The notes under the pieces are model-generated. The model worked only from the letters and a program-made list of their open reading frames with translations, searched no databases and was not told the origin of the DNA. Shown here piece by piece: positions 44,301 through 52,817 of a stretch of DNA of 64,000 nucleotides (position 1 is the stretch's first letter; each line of letters begins with the position of its first letter). The position numbers and the translations under genes were made by a program. This stretch comes from DAOTTY01 sp964451095 (GTDB lineage Bacteria; Chloroflexota; Anaerolineae; Aggregatilineales; Phototrophicaceae). Where the stretch lies: positions 1 to 64,000 of the forward strand of contig CAYVGI010000004.1 of the NCBI GenBank assembly GCA_964451095.1, given 5' to 3'.

Positions 44301-45235
44301 TGCAGCGCAGGGGGGGTGCCCTGGCAAGTGTTGTCGATAATCGTGTTTTTTACCGTGATGTTTCCGCTGTTGTTCAGCCCATAGCTTCCATTTGCGGTGA
44401 TGGTGGTAAAGCTCAGGTTGGCACTGGCGCCAGCACCTACGAATAAGCCGCCGCCGTTGCCTTCTACCAGAGAGCTGTTCACCATGGAAATGCTACCGTT
44501 GATCACCGCAATGCCAGCATCTGTCGTGTTGCCGTAGAAGGTGCTGCGCCGGATGGGAGCGCCTGCTGTTGCTGTTGAGTCGATGGTTAGCCCGCCGCGC
44601 TGTGCGCCCGTGACAGTATTGCCGAACAGCAACAACTGATCTACCGACACCAACTGTGTGCTGCCACCAACGAAGATCGCACCGTCCTGGCTGGTTATGT
44701 CCTGAACGGAGGTGTTGTTGATGGTAAGGTTGCCCCCGGTGCTGTTAACGGCGTAACCGGGGTTCATGGTAGAGCCAAAGTCGAACAACAGCACATTGTC
44801 TAGCACGAGCGAACCGCCTGTGTGTGTGATGCCGAGTGCGCCGTCAGCGCTGCCGCGCAGCGATAGGTTTTGCAGCGTTAGGGGGGTTTCAACCTCAAAG
44901 ACGTTTACGTTTGCCGGGGACGTGATGTTGGTGTTTGCACGCGAAACCCCTTCTATGGTCAGGGTGCCTGTCTGGTTGATGACAATGGGCGTTTGCAGGT
45001 TGATGGTGTTTTCGCCATCCGGCAGGTTAAATGTGATCGTGACGGGTCCGGGGGTCGTTGCGGTTGCTTCCACTGTATCCCGCAGGGTGCCTGTGCCGCT
45101 GTCTGCACTAGACGTAACAGCAAAGGTTGTTTGGGCGTGTGCTCGTGGGGCAGGGTAGGGTAGTGCGCTAGTGAGGAGAATGAGCACGAGAACGACAAAA
45201 ATAAATGATTTGGGTGGATGGCGGCGCGAGAGCAT
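41357..45235 (-). CDS. Large secreted protein: beta helix, five Cys-pair repeats, tandem SH3
   Basis: A 1292-residue extracellular protein. The signal peptide ends near APRAHAQ. Residues 38-390 form a right-handed beta helix with Asn/Gly ladders. Residues about 415-1055 hold five repeats of 110-150 residues, each a Calx-beta-like strand pattern with acidic loops (EDDVQEGDHN, QDGIQENANQ, DDAIFEGNVN) and one Cys pair: 445/494, 598/639, 717/761, 869/913, 988/1028. A Thr/Pro-rich linker (1060-1110) precedes two SH3-like domains (1115-1185 and 1205-1275) with GWASG and GWILSD. The start at 45235 has a GGAGGTG site. A longer frame would overlap the sugar transferase gene. It is likely an envelope-attached binding or adhesion protein, divergent from the exopolysaccharide operon. 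Confidence 0.85.
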   Translation of the reverse strand: MLSRRHPPKSFIFVVLVLILLTSALPYPAPRAHAQTTFAVTSSADSGTGTLRDTVEATATTPGPVTITFNLPDGENTINLQTPIVINQTGTLTIEGVSRANTNITSPANVNVFEVETPLTLQNLSLRGSADGALGITHTGGSLVLDNVLLFDFGSTMNPGYAVNSTGGNLTINNTSVQDITSQDGAIFVGGSTQLVSVDQLLLFGNTVTGAQRGGLTIDSTATAGAPIRRSTFYGNTTDAGIAVINGSISMVNSSLVEGNGGGLFVGAGASANLSFTTITANGSYGLNNSGNITVKNTIIDNTCQGTPPALQGRNFINDSCGTQFIVNANNPVRIVQDGPGTYAPAPESPAIDRAEDCTTVEGATVTDDYAGNARPERATCDVGATELDETAIMGGDLVPPAVVPQIREDETLTELPITPIVLTIDTFPVADVTFTLTNTSPMQCELIDIPNGNAVVTTLPVVFNQTNWSTALGGVSFGVRATEDDVQEGDHNCDIVVTFDPSINTDPLYLNTQGATPPPLPITLSITIKDDDLVEEPTIQTNYDAFAVIGEASEGDTARFLTESADSMGAQVVITLSGPPVNPVRVWVTPGDAPPQCEGVRNSEFNSAALDQSNWDTGVTIEIFAVQDGIQENANQQCSVAIDGLRIRADGSRSPTVDTSRILQINPDPPLSLELSTNQLVVTENSSGTLELSLSTPIGTTSPDVYTITFNDPDLCQLRDENGVTLDQIVLNSINQGTVNLQVFVINDTVFNDPAVPRTCVYTLTPTSNNPSTTIGAVTFTVDIRDDDADLPENAQIIVVEGESGRVLTAPENAGASIDLQEQNDSITLGIRLDRPTAGSVSITVRESAFAPDVTPLSDGTDLTPSQCIVRVAGTASTGSVASFFTNNTEEVEVVIEPRDDAIFEGNVNHFCTIAIERRNPNTATDITVLTYTVNISDLADDQFAVNLIQPGAVLDTIGTVTYRYIVTAPLNEQTRFSINSTTPNVCQSRNGDGFDFPSDPASLPTASNQVITLSLAIFDVVIDSPCIVEVNWDPVPSNYPAGYDVLDVNFIVQNPFVDPPSATSTPAEGDTGPTEVASTPGVTTIVTSTPDPNATSTFQGTPIATAIPIPSVSLLPEVQRLPVRTGPYLGATFITIAVRDTPSGEPEFYRVLARNNDENVDVTWFRIVVNGRIGWASGRSLELNNITEEELPVVGSIFDEIDGARDLGVPGVVVRGREVYRRPSTRAGIISFIPEESVVSIIGRTREFPFDDWYHVRFGGQTGWILSDIRLEDPAVLVNPDQVREIVPVR

Positions 45236-45520
45236 GAAGACACCTCCAAAGTTTTGGTTTCCGGTTGGCGAGTTTTGACAATGAAATACAAATGAAAGCC
45301 ATCTTTGTTTTATTACGCTTTCACTCGCTAGAGTAGCACAGGTGGCTACCCTTTCGCCAAACGTTAACAGAGCCTGACAAAACCCTCGCTCAAACACACG
45401 TAGATGTCGAAATTCCGCTTGGGCGCAAACCACTGTACAATACACAGCAAACCGTGCGGTTGCGCGAGCTAACGAACGCTGCACCGTGACGACGGAAAAA
45501 TCACAAGGGGCAAATGGGTT

Positions 45521-47245
45521 ATGGCGCGGTTCCGCCTCCTGGTCATTATATCCGCTGTTTGGATTACATTTCTCTTCAATATAGAGCGGCTGAACATCGG
45601 CGCACTTAGCATCGATCTGGATTCTGTTACCTATGTCGTGGCGGCAGTCGCTGCACTCGCTACCCTCTGGCTTCCTGATGTCGCACGGCACACTGGCACA
45701 ATTTTCATCCCCGCGCTGGCACTGTTTATCAGCGTCAAGCTGCTCACGGGGAGTCCACTCAACGAGAGCGCGTTGGCAATCGTCGGTATTGAGGTCGTCG
45801 TGATCTACCTGACGGTATCGTTGTTCCGGCGGGTGAGCATGGCGCTGCTTAGCTTTGAACACACGGTGGATAGTGTGCTGCTGCGGCAGGACACACTGCG
45901 CGTGTTACCGATGGAAGAAGGCATCGAGCGTGTTCAGCAGGAAATCTCCCGTGCGCGGCGCTTTGAACGCAAATTGGGACTGATTCTCATCAGCACGCGC
46001 CTAACCGAAGACGACCGCAAATCGGCTGATGCTGAGTTCCGCTTTGACCTGGAAGAGGCGCTGCAAAAGCACTACATTCAACTGCGGCTGGCACAAATCG
46101 CAGAGCTAGTGCTGTACAAAGTTGACCTCATTATGCTGCACAAGGACGACGTGCTGGTGTGTATGCCGGAGACGACCGAGGAGATGGTTCGCAGCCGCGC
46201 CGCAGAACTCGTGGAGGAAATTAGCTGGCGGCTAGGGCGGCGCACACTTTATGGTGTCTCCATGTTCCCAGACGATGGCTTCATCTACCGAGACCTTGTG
46301 GACAAGGCAACTGTTCGCCTGTACGAAGCACACGACAATTACCTGACAGAACAGCAAGATAGCGATGACGATGACCCCCGTGCGCCACATGCCAATGAGC
46401 GGGAGGACGAAACCATCGCCGCAGGTGCTGGCGCACCAAACCAACCGTCCAATGGGATTGCGATGGCGGTGCGCGAGATCTTTGAGCCGTGGCCCGACAT
46501 TATTCTGCAAAACCAGCGCAGAGAGAACTTCGGCGCACGCGCACTCGACCCCGGTGAGCGCCACACCCTGTTAGACCCGAACTCATGGTTAGGCGCATTG
46601 CCTTACCAGAGTGTTGCGTCTCGGCGCTTGTACACGGTGCTCAAGCAGGCGCTAGATATTGTTTTGGTGGTAGTCTCGCTGCCGCTAACGATACCACTGA
46701 TGTTGATTGTTGCCTCGTTGGTGTGGCTGGAAGATCGCGGTCCGGTGTTTTTTGTGCAGGAGCGCACGGGTTTGGGTGGGCGGCGGTTCAGCATGTATAA
46801 GTTCCGCACGATGGTGCCCAATGCCGAAGAAAAGCTGCGTGATATGGCGATACAAGGTCTCGTGCGGCTGGACGAGGACGGCAAGCTGGTGGAGCCGCTC
46901 AAGCTGGTGAGCGACCCGCGTGTAACAACGGTAGGGGCTTTTTTGCGCCAAACCAGCCTGGACGAACTGCCGCAAATCCTCAACGTGTTGAAGGGCGAAA
47001 TGAGCCTGGTCGGTCCGCGCCCCACAAGCTGGAGCACGGACAACTACCGCCTGTTCCACACGGAGCGGTTGCAGGTGCGTCCCGGCATCACGGGGCTGTG
47101 GCAGGTGGTTGCACGCGGCAACACGAACTTTAACGAGTGGGTAGACTGGGATCGTACCTACGTCGACAAAATGTGCCTTTCCCTGGATGTGCAAATCCTG
47201 TTGCGCACGTTTGCGGTACTCGTCCAACAGAAGGGTGCCCGCTGA
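45521..47245 (+). CDS. Sugar-phosphate transferase with N-terminal degenerate GGDEF-like domain
   Basis: A 574-residue membrane protein. Three N-terminal membrane helices are followed by a region (residues 125-290) starting VQQEISRARRFERKLGLI that resembles the opening of a GGDEF domain, but the signature position reads HKDDV, so cyclase activity is not expected. A low-complexity acidic linker follows. The last 210 residues are the polyprenyl-phosphate sugar-1-phosphate transferase: a membrane hairpin, then GPVFFVQERTGLGGR, KFRTM, SLDELPQILNVLKGEMSLVG and GITGLWQ. This is the WcaJ/PssY type that starts exopolysaccharide repeat units. It leads a three-gene operon with a GT2 and a GT4. A TACAAT hexamer at 45436-45441 may be its -10. 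Confidence 0.9.
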   Translation: MARFRLLVIISAVWITFLFNIERLNIGALSIDLDSVTYVVAAVAALATLWLPDVARHTGTIFIPALALFISVKLLTGSPLNESALAIVGIEVVVIYLTVSLFRRVSMALLSFEHTVDSVLLRQDTLRVLPMEEGIERVQQEISRARRFERKLGLILISTRLTEDDRKSADAEFRFDLEEALQKHYIQLRLAQIAELVLYKVDLIMLHKDDVLVCMPETTEEMVRSRAAELVEEISWRLGRRTLYGVSMFPDDGFIYRDLVDKATVRLYEAHDNYLTEQQDSDDDDPRAPHANEREDETIAAGAGAPNQPSNGIAMAVREIFEPWPDIILQNQRRENFGARALDPGERHTLLDPNSWLGALPYQSVASRRLYTVLKQALDIVLVVVSLPLTIPLMLIVASLVWLEDRGPVFFVQERTGLGGRRFSMYKFRTMVPNAEEKLRDMAIQGLVRLDEDGKLVEPLKLVSDPRVTTVGAFLRQTSLDELPQILNVLKGEMSLVGPRPTSWSTDNYRLFHTERLQVRPGITGLWQVVARGNTNFNEWVDWDRTYVDKMCLSLDVQILLRTFAVLVQQKGAR

Positions 47246-47248
47246 GCA

Positions 47249-48451
47249 ATGGTAGTGATCTTGAGCGCGGTTTTCTGGTTGAGTGCGTTGCTGTTCGTGT
47301 GGACGTATTTTGGCTATCCCGTGTTCATGTGGATGTGGGCTAAACTCGCCCCGGTGCCTGTACGCGATCAAGATTGGACGCCCCATATCACCCTGCTCAT
47401 CCCCGCCTACAACGAGATTGACGTGATTCACGGCAAGCTGGAAAACAGCCTCGCGCTGGACTACCCCCATGACAAGCTAGAAATCTTGTTAATTGACGAC
47501 GCCAGCACCGACGGTACCGGGGCAGTGGGGGCACAATTCGCGCAGGGGCACCGCATTACCTATCTACAGAAGTCGGTGCGCAGTGGCAAGGCTGCGAGCG
47601 TGAACATGGGCTTCGAGCTTGCCCGTGGCGAAATCGTCGTCCTCAGTGATGCCTCACCGCACTATGAACGTGACGCGCTGAAACTGCTGGTGCGGTCGCT
47701 CGCGGATGAGCGCGTCGGCGTGGGTGTTGGCACGCTTGCCGTGTGGGACGCAGAGAACGCAGTTGCCAAACCTGCCGGGCTTTACTGGAAGTACGAGGCG
47801 GCGCTGCGCCGCTGGGAGAGCGAAACAGGCAGCACGGTTGCCGTACATGGGAACATGTTCGCCATGCGCAAATCGTTGTTTCGTCCGCTGCCGGCGGATA
47901 CCGTCAATGATGAGTTCAGCCTCGCAATGAACGCGCTGCGTGCGGGCAAGCGTGTGGTTTATAAGCCGGACGCGGTTTGCTATGACCATGCCAGCCATAC
48001 CATGCGGGATGAGTTCCGACGGCGCGTTCGCATTAACGCCGGGCGCTATCAGGCGTTGTTCACTGCCGGGTATATGCGTGCCCCGAACCTAAATATCGGC
48101 TTTCGGCTGTTTTCGCACAAGCTGCTGCGCCCGCTTACACCTGTGTTCATGCTGCTGATGCTGTTCACCAATACGCTGGCGCTGGCATGGGTGGTTACAC
48201 CGGTGCAGAGTCCCTTGCTGCTGGTGGGGTGGTGGGCATTGTTGTTGCTGGTGGCGCAACTGGTGTTCTATGGGCTGGCGTTTGTTGGCTGGTTGTTAGA
48301 GCGGCGTGGACGCCGCGTGCGTGCGCTCAAGATTCCATACTTCTTCGTGAGCACAAACTTGGCAGCACTGTTCGGGCTGTGGCGCTGGCTGCGCGGCACA
48401 CAGTCGGTTACATGGCGCAAACGCACCCGACGGCAAATGGGCGACACATGA
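47249..48451 (+). CDS. Membrane glycosyltransferase, family GT2
   Basis: A 400-residue processive-type glycosyltransferase. One N-terminal membrane helix is followed by the GT-A domain: LIPAYNEIDVI, the LLIDDASTDGT nucleotide site, the DAS acidic site near residue 134, and NDEFSLAMNALRAGKRV near 220, then three C-terminal helices. It lacks the full QxxRW of cellulose synthases in recognisable form (RVRINAGRYQAL is in the matching place). It begins three bases after the sugar transferase stop, and its stop overlaps the GT4 start (ATGA). It likely elongates or assembles the exopolysaccharide started by the transferase. Confidence 0.9.
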   Translation: MVVILSAVFWLSALLFVWTYFGYPVFMWMWAKLAPVPVRDQDWTPHITLLIPAYNEIDVIHGKLENSLALDYPHDKLEILLIDDASTDGTGAVGAQFAQGHRITYLQKSVRSGKAASVNMGFELARGEIVVLSDASPHYERDALKLLVRSLADERVGVGVGTLAVWDAENAVAKPAGLYWKYEAALRRWESETGSTVAVHGNMFAMRKSLFRPLPADTVNDEFSLAMNALRAGKRVVYKPDAVCYDHASHTMRDEFRRRVRINAGRYQALFTAGYMRAPNLNIGFRLFSHKLLRPLTPVFMLLMLFTNTLALAWVVTPVQSPLLLVGWWALLLLVAQLVFYGLAFVGWLLERRGRRVRALKIPYFFVSTNLAALFGLWRWLRGTQSVTWRKRTRRQMGDT

Positions 48452-49545
48452 CGTTTCGTAAGCGGGTGCTGCTAGTAGACCTAGCGCGAAGCTACGGCGG
48501 GGCGGAGTCAAGAGTGCGGGCACAAGCACGCTTTATGCACACGCTTGGCACTGCCTGTGATGTTGCCGTGTTGGCAGGCAGTGCCTTGCACCAGTACCTG
48601 GAAGCGGATGAACTGCCATGCGTGCCGCTCAACCATGGACGCGGTAATCCACTGCTTTTGCCAGAACTGGTTCACGTTATGCGGGCGGGGCAGTACGACG
48701 TGGTGGACGCGCACAACGTGCAGTCCATCTTCTGGGGGATGTGGGCAGCGGCACTTGCGGGGGTGCCTCGCCGGGTCGCCACTATCCACAGTGATTACGC
48801 GGCAGAGTACCCAGGTGCCAAGGGCAAACTCTACGCGACTGTGCTGCGCCTGATGCAACCCATCACCCACCACACCATCACCGTAACAGAGCAGCTATAC
48901 GAACAGGCAGCACAGCGCCGCGCCCCTGCAACCTGCATTCCAAATGCGGTACCCATCCCGCCGCACGCACAAAACGACCGCTCACATGCGTTTGACCAGG
49001 AATGGGGATTCCAACACGGTGATTTCATCGTTGGGATAGTGGGAAGGCTCGTTCCTGTAAAGGGGCACCGCTACCTGATAGACGCGCTGGCACTCCTGAG
49101 CGATTTGCCCCACATAAAGCTCATTGTTGTGGGTGCAGGCAAGCTGGAAGATGATTTGCGGGGACACGTACAGCAACACAATCTCACGGAACGTGTTCGC
49201 TTTTTAGGTTTTCGGGATGACGTGCCGCAGATTATGCAGGTGATAGACTGCCTGTGCGTGCCGTCGTTGAGCGAAGCGCTGCCCTACGTCGTGCTGGAAG
49301 CGGCTAGTTTTGCCCGCCCACTTGTGGCAACCAACGTGGGTGGGTTGCAAACGCTGCTCACCGACCAGGAAACAGCGCTGCTCGTCCCGCCAGCAGATGC
49401 CCCCGCACTTGCGGCGGCGTTGCGCAAGTTGGCAGGCGATGCTGCGCTCGCGCAACAGCTAGGACAAAGTGCTTACAACATGGTCGCCACAAGGTTCAGT
49501 GTGGAGCGCATGGTGCGCGATGTGCTCGGCGTTTACGCGGGCTAG
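48448..49545 (+). CDS. Glycosyltransferase, family GT4
   Basis: A 365-residue GT-B enzyme. The N-terminal acceptor domain opens RVLLVDLARSYGGAES. The donor domain shows VGRLVPVKGHRYLIDAL, then VGAGKLEDDL and the EALPYVVLEAASFARPLVATNVGG loop with the E-x7-E pattern. It transfers an activated sugar inside the cell. The start at 48448 overlaps the GT2 stop by four bases, and a longer frame lies in the GT2 gene. Its last four bases overlap the end of the opposing DUF4350 gene. Confidence 0.92.
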   Translation: MTFRKRVLLVDLARSYGGAESRVRAQARFMHTLGTACDVAVLAGSALHQYLEADELPCVPLNHGRGNPLLLPELVHVMRAGQYDVVDAHNVQSIFWGMWAAALAGVPRRVATIHSDYAAEYPGAKGKLYATVLRLMQPITHHTITVTEQLYEQAAQRRAPATCIPNAVPIPPHAQNDRSHAFDQEWGFQHGDFIVGIVGRLVPVKGHRYLIDALALLSDLPHIKLIVVGAGKLEDDLRGHVQQHNLTERVRFLGFRDDVPQIMQVIDCLCVPSLSEALPYVVLEAASFARPLVATNVGGLQTLLTDQETALLVPPADAPALAAALRKLAGDAALAQQLGQSAYNMVATRFSVERMVRDVLGVYAG

Positions 49546-50753
49546 CGTGCCCCGTAGCGTTGCAGCCACGTCTGGACATCCGCAGCAGCGCTCAACAGTT
49601 CGGCCTCCGTTGGATTGTCTTTGCTCAGGCGTTGCAGCAGCGCCGCAAGCTGATCCTCGTTAATATTGCCGTCCCGTCCCGCTGCCTGAGCAGCAAAACG
49701 CTCGTCCCGCAGCGATGGGTCAATCGTGTAGCGCTCTGAAAGGCGGCGGCGCAACCGAGATTTGTAGTGCTGCATGGTTTCTTTGCGCCTGCCGCTGCGC
49801 CGGAACAAGTTCGCCATTGCGACGATGTATTCCACAGGTTCGCGCCGCAAGCGGTCTTCCAGCAGGGGCACCGGTGCACCAAAGCGCCGCCCCGCAGAAA
49901 GCAAATACACGAATATGACCGTCATCAGCAGCAGCACGCCACGCCCAGCAGTAGAACTCAAAATCCAGACGAACAGGTTCGGCGGCAGTGCACCGTCATC
50001 GGTGGGTAGCTGTGCTTCATCAAAGCCGATGCGGGTTTCGCCGGGTGTGGCACCCGCCATGATGTTGGATACCAACCGGGGTGATGCGGGAAGTGACAGT
50101 CCATTATTGGTGAACGGATATACCGTGCCGGACACATACACCTCGCCATCACCCTCCTGAAATGAGATCAACACCGCGTCGGTTTGGTCAGCAAGGTGTA
50201 CCACGGCGTCCCGTCGCTCCGTTGTGATGATGTTGGCAAAGCGCACGGGCACCTGTTCGAGTGCCGGGTCTGTCAACGTGGGTGCTGTTAGCGATAGTGA
50301 AAACGAACGTGTCTGCTCATCGGACACTGCCACATCAAAGGGTTCCAACAGCGTGTTTACGCGCTGGGTGCTGCTCACCACGATCAGCTTGCCCCCGTTG
50401 CGCACCCATTCGTACACCGTTGTTGCCTCGAAATTGCTGTGCCTGCCGGGTGGGTTTAACACGAACAACACATCATATTCGCTAGGGTCGATTGGGTCGG
50501 CAGTGATGCGCTGCACATCAAACCCCTCCTCGATGAACCACTCGCGCAGGCGGCTAATTCCATCATCGGAGCGGTTGCTGATGCTCTGGCGCTGCTGGGA
50601 TGCCTCTGGCAGGAGGAACACAGCAGCAAATGCAATGGCGGTTAGTAGGGCAATGGCACCGACCAGCACAGCAAGCTCATTGCTGATGTGCCGCCCGGCA
50701 ATAATGAGACCGCGCCGAGGTGCTTCTGGCAGGCGTTCCAGTTGCTCGGTCAT
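49542..50753 (-). CDS. DUF4350-type membrane protein
   Basis: A 403-residue protein. An N-terminal cytosolic tail precedes one membrane helix (near residues 28-50). A ThuA-like DUF4350 domain with RLREWFIEEGFDV and VLFVLNPPG follows, then a second helix near 260-285 and a cytosolic tail rich in Arg and Glu. DUF4350 proteins usually act beside DUF4129, DUF58 and MoxR-type AAA proteins in an envelope-related system of unclear function. Here it is the last of three coupled genes, overlapping the DUF4129 gene by four bases. Confidence 0.88.
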   Translation of the reverse strand: MTEQLERLPEAPRRGLIIAGRHISNELAVLVGAIALLTAIAFAAVFLLPEASQQRQSISNRSDDGISRLREWFIEEGFDVQRITADPIDPSEYDVLFVLNPPGRHSNFEATTVYEWVRNGGKLIVVSSTQRVNTLLEPFDVAVSDEQTRSFSLSLTAPTLTDPALEQVPVRFANIITTERRDAVVHLADQTDAVLISFQEGDGEVYVSGTVYPFTNNGLSLPASPRLVSNIMAGATPGETRIGFDEAQLPTDDGALPPNLFVWILSSTAGRGVLLLMTVIFVYLLSAGRRFGAPVPLLEDRLRREPVEYIVAMANLFRRSGRRKETMQHYKSRLRRRLSERYTIDPSLRDERFAAQAAGRDGNINEDQLAALLQRLSKDNPTEAELLSAAADVQTWLQRYGAR

Positions 50754-51637
50754 GTACGGCTCTCCGCTGCTAGCTGCTGCAAGCGGTCTACCTGCTGCCG
50801 GAACTGCTGATAATCCGCATCGGAGATGGGCGCAAAGCCGTACCAGGTGCGGTCAAAGAAGTTGATGATCGGTGTGAGGATCGTGCGCAGATTTGGTCGG
50901 TCGTCTATCTGCACGAGATGTTCCTGGTTCGTGAGCGTCGGGTCGTAGCGGATTAGCCCGCTTTCGTCCAGCATCAGCAGGCTAGACAGGTACAGGTAGC
51001 GCACCGCCGCCCGATAGTCCTGTACCTGCTCTGACGATTTGGCACGGTTGCGGGCGTCATCGGACGTTTGGGGATCTTCTTCCGCGTCTGTTGCAGCGGC
51101 AGGCAGGGCGGCACTCGTCAGGCGCAGCCCACGCGCCACCAAAAACAGCAAAGTGATCACGGCAACAACACCCATCGCAATAAGCACAATACGGGCAATG
51201 CCCGCCACTGCCGGGTTAATTCTGATTTCGCGCCGGGGTGCGGACTCTTGCGGGGGTTCCGGTTGGGGCACGTTGCCCAGCCCATCCAGCGGGATACCGC
51301 GCCCAGATTGGAAATTCTGCACGGCGGTAATGCGGTTCATGGCGGTTTGGATGGTTGTGCTGTCGGCATCTGGGGGGAGTTGCAGCCAGTTCGTCTCCAC
51401 AGCGATCAGACCGTCGTCTAGTCGCACATTTGCCACGTTTTGCCAGCGTTCGGCAACCTGTGTGAGTATCGTCTCGCGTTCCGTGCCTTCAGCCCGCAGC
51501 GCACGTTCCAGGTCGTTGCGTGTTTGCCCCAACAGTGACCAGTATTCCGCCTCGGTGAGGGTTGTTGTGCCCTGTGCGAGCACTGGCACCGCTACCATCC
51601 ACATGCAGCACAACACCCCGGCAAGCATAAAGCGCAT
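50750..51637 (-). CDS. DUF4129 domain membrane protein
   Basis: A 295-residue protein with a signal peptide (ending VLAQG), an extracytoplasmic helical part, one membrane helix (GIARIVLIAMGVVAVITLLF, near 143-162), and the cytosolic DUF4129 region with VQDYRAAVRYLYLSSLLMLDE. The family often sits with transglutaminase or MoxR/DUF58 genes. It is coupled with DUF4350 (four-base overlap downstream) and follows the multi-pass protein by two bases. Confidence 0.9.
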   Translation of the reverse strand: MRFMLAGVLCCMWMVAVPVLAQGTTTLTEAEYWSLLGQTRNDLERALRAEGTERETILTQVAERWQNVANVRLDDGLIAVETNWLQLPPDADSTTIQTAMNRITAVQNFQSGRGIPLDGLGNVPQPEPPQESAPRREIRINPAVAGIARIVLIAMGVVAVITLLFLVARGLRLTSAALPAAATDAEEDPQTSDDARNRAKSSEQVQDYRAAVRYLYLSSLLMLDESGLIRYDPTLTNQEHLVQIDDRPNLRTILTPIINFFDRTWYGFAPISDADYQQFRQQVDRLQQLAAESRT

Positions 51638-51639
51638 GT

Positions 51640-52674
51640 CTACGCTAATCCCAGGCTTAGCATGGTCACGTAGATGGCACCGCCGACTACCAGCGCTATC
51701 GCTGCCGTGCCGACGACGATGATGAGTAGGTTGATGAAGTCCTGCCCGTTCATGATTCCGCCCGCTGGTTTGGGTGAGGGGATTTGTAATGGGCGTGGGT
51801 CGTTGTGCTTGGACAGGTAAAACGACACGTCCAGCCCCTCCAGGCGCACACGGGTGTCGTAGTAAAACACGGTGAACGCAATGAGCTGAATCGGCGTTAT
51901 CAAAATTGTGATGATGTTGTTGACGACCACGCGAAGCGCGGCAATCACATCAAAGTAGCCCGCGCCCTCTAATGGGAGGTAGAGCAGCTCTGCGGTGCCA
52001 CCTAGCGCCAGGTAGAACGTCATTGAAATCAGGCTGATGAGTGTTAGCAGGCTCAGCCCACGCCAGAAGCGCTGCTTGCCCAGGTGCCACGCCCGGTTAA
52101 GCCCCTGTGTGGCGTTTACGTCCTCCAGGGCAAGCACTGGGGTTAGAAAGTAGGTTACGGCAGAAGCAAAATAAAACAAAAAGATAAACCCCACCACACC
52201 GATCCCGCAAAGCGTTAGGATACCGCTGACCGCGCCCACACTCGCCAGGATGATGATGTACAGCAGGAACGCCACTGCGACCGCGCCAAAGCGTGGGCGG
52301 GCGCTGCGAAATGCCTCTCCCAGTGTGGAACGCCTGCCCAGGAACCCCTCCGATGCCATGTAGGCTACCATCGTCTGTATTACAACTATCTGAACAATCG
52401 CAGCAAGCAGGTTGATTAAACCGAAAATGCCCTGCGCCGCAGTCGTCGTGTCGCCGAACGGGTCACGCTGCTGCAAAATTGCAATGGGGATCGACAGCAG
52501 GGCAATGGGAGCGGTAACGGCGGCGGTAATTGCCAGGAACGGAATGAAGTTCTCCCGGTAGATGCGAAATGCGCGGTCAAGCACATCCATGACGGTCATG
52601 TTGCCGCCGTAGCGAGCGGGTGTAACTGCGTTGAACTCCGAAGTTGGCATCGGCGATGACAGAGCACTGTCCAT
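51640..52674 (-). CDS. Multi-pass membrane protein heading the DUF4129/DUF4350 operon
   Basis: A 344-residue protein with about seven membrane segments. After a short Ser/Pro-rich N-terminus, the segment MDVLDRAFRIYRENFIPFLAITA resembles the membrane domain of glycerophosphodiester phosphodiesterase-like proteins. A second pattern, GLNRAWHLGKQRFWRGL, is typical of this group. No catalytic site is visible. As the first of three coupled genes it probably forms the membrane base of the DUF4350/DUF4129 system. A promoter candidate lies 42 bases upstream of the start. Confidence 0.78.
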   Translation of the reverse strand: MDSALSSPMPTSEFNAVTPARYGGNMTVMDVLDRAFRIYRENFIPFLAITAAVTAPIALLSIPIAILQQRDPFGDTTTAAQGIFGLINLLAAIVQIVVIQTMVAYMASEGFLGRRSTLGEAFRSARPRFGAVAVAFLLYIIILASVGAVSGILTLCGIGVVGFIFLFYFASAVTYFLTPVLALEDVNATQGLNRAWHLGKQRFWRGLSLLTLISLISMTFYLALGGTAELLYLPLEGAGYFDVIAALRVVVNNIITILITPIQLIAFTVFYYDTRVRLEGLDVSFYLSKHNDPRPLQIPSPKPAGGIMNGQDFINLLIIVVGTAAIALVVGGAIYVTMLSLGLA

Positions 52675-52715
52675 GGCGAAATATCTCTCCCGTGGGGCGT
52701 AAACCTATCGCTTGT

Positions 52716-52724
52716 AGTATAGCA
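52716..52724 (-). promoter_or_regulatory. Extended -10 promoter of the membrane trio
   Basis: On the minus strand TGC-TATACT (hexamer 52716-52721, TGC 52722-52724) lies 42 bases before the ATG at 52674. A -35 hexamer is poor, which fits an extended -10 promoter. Confidence 0.45.
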
Positions 52725-52771
52725 CGGGGCGAAAATTCGGTTGTGAATTTTTGGTAGAAGACCAGAAACTG

Positions 52772-52800
52772 CCGGGGCGGTTGTATTGCCATCGCCCCGG
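52772..52800 (-). terminator. Hairpin after the sugar dehydrogenase gene
   Basis: CCGGGGCG (52772-52779) pairs perfectly with CGCCCCGG (52793-52800), 18 bases past the stop of the minus-strand dehydrogenase gene. No T run. Confidence 0.58.
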
Positions 52801-52817
52801 GCAAGCGGTTTTGTGGG

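Noticed and set aside
43613..44446. A 277-codon plus-strand open frame inside the large secreted protein gene
   Set aside because: Antisense shadow; the minus-strand frame has a signal peptide, repeats and SH3 domains.
45236..45862. A 209-residue N-terminal extension of the large secreted protein
   Set aside because: It overlaps the sugar transferase gene and lacks protein-like character, while the ATG at 45235 has a strong ribosome site and a signal peptide.
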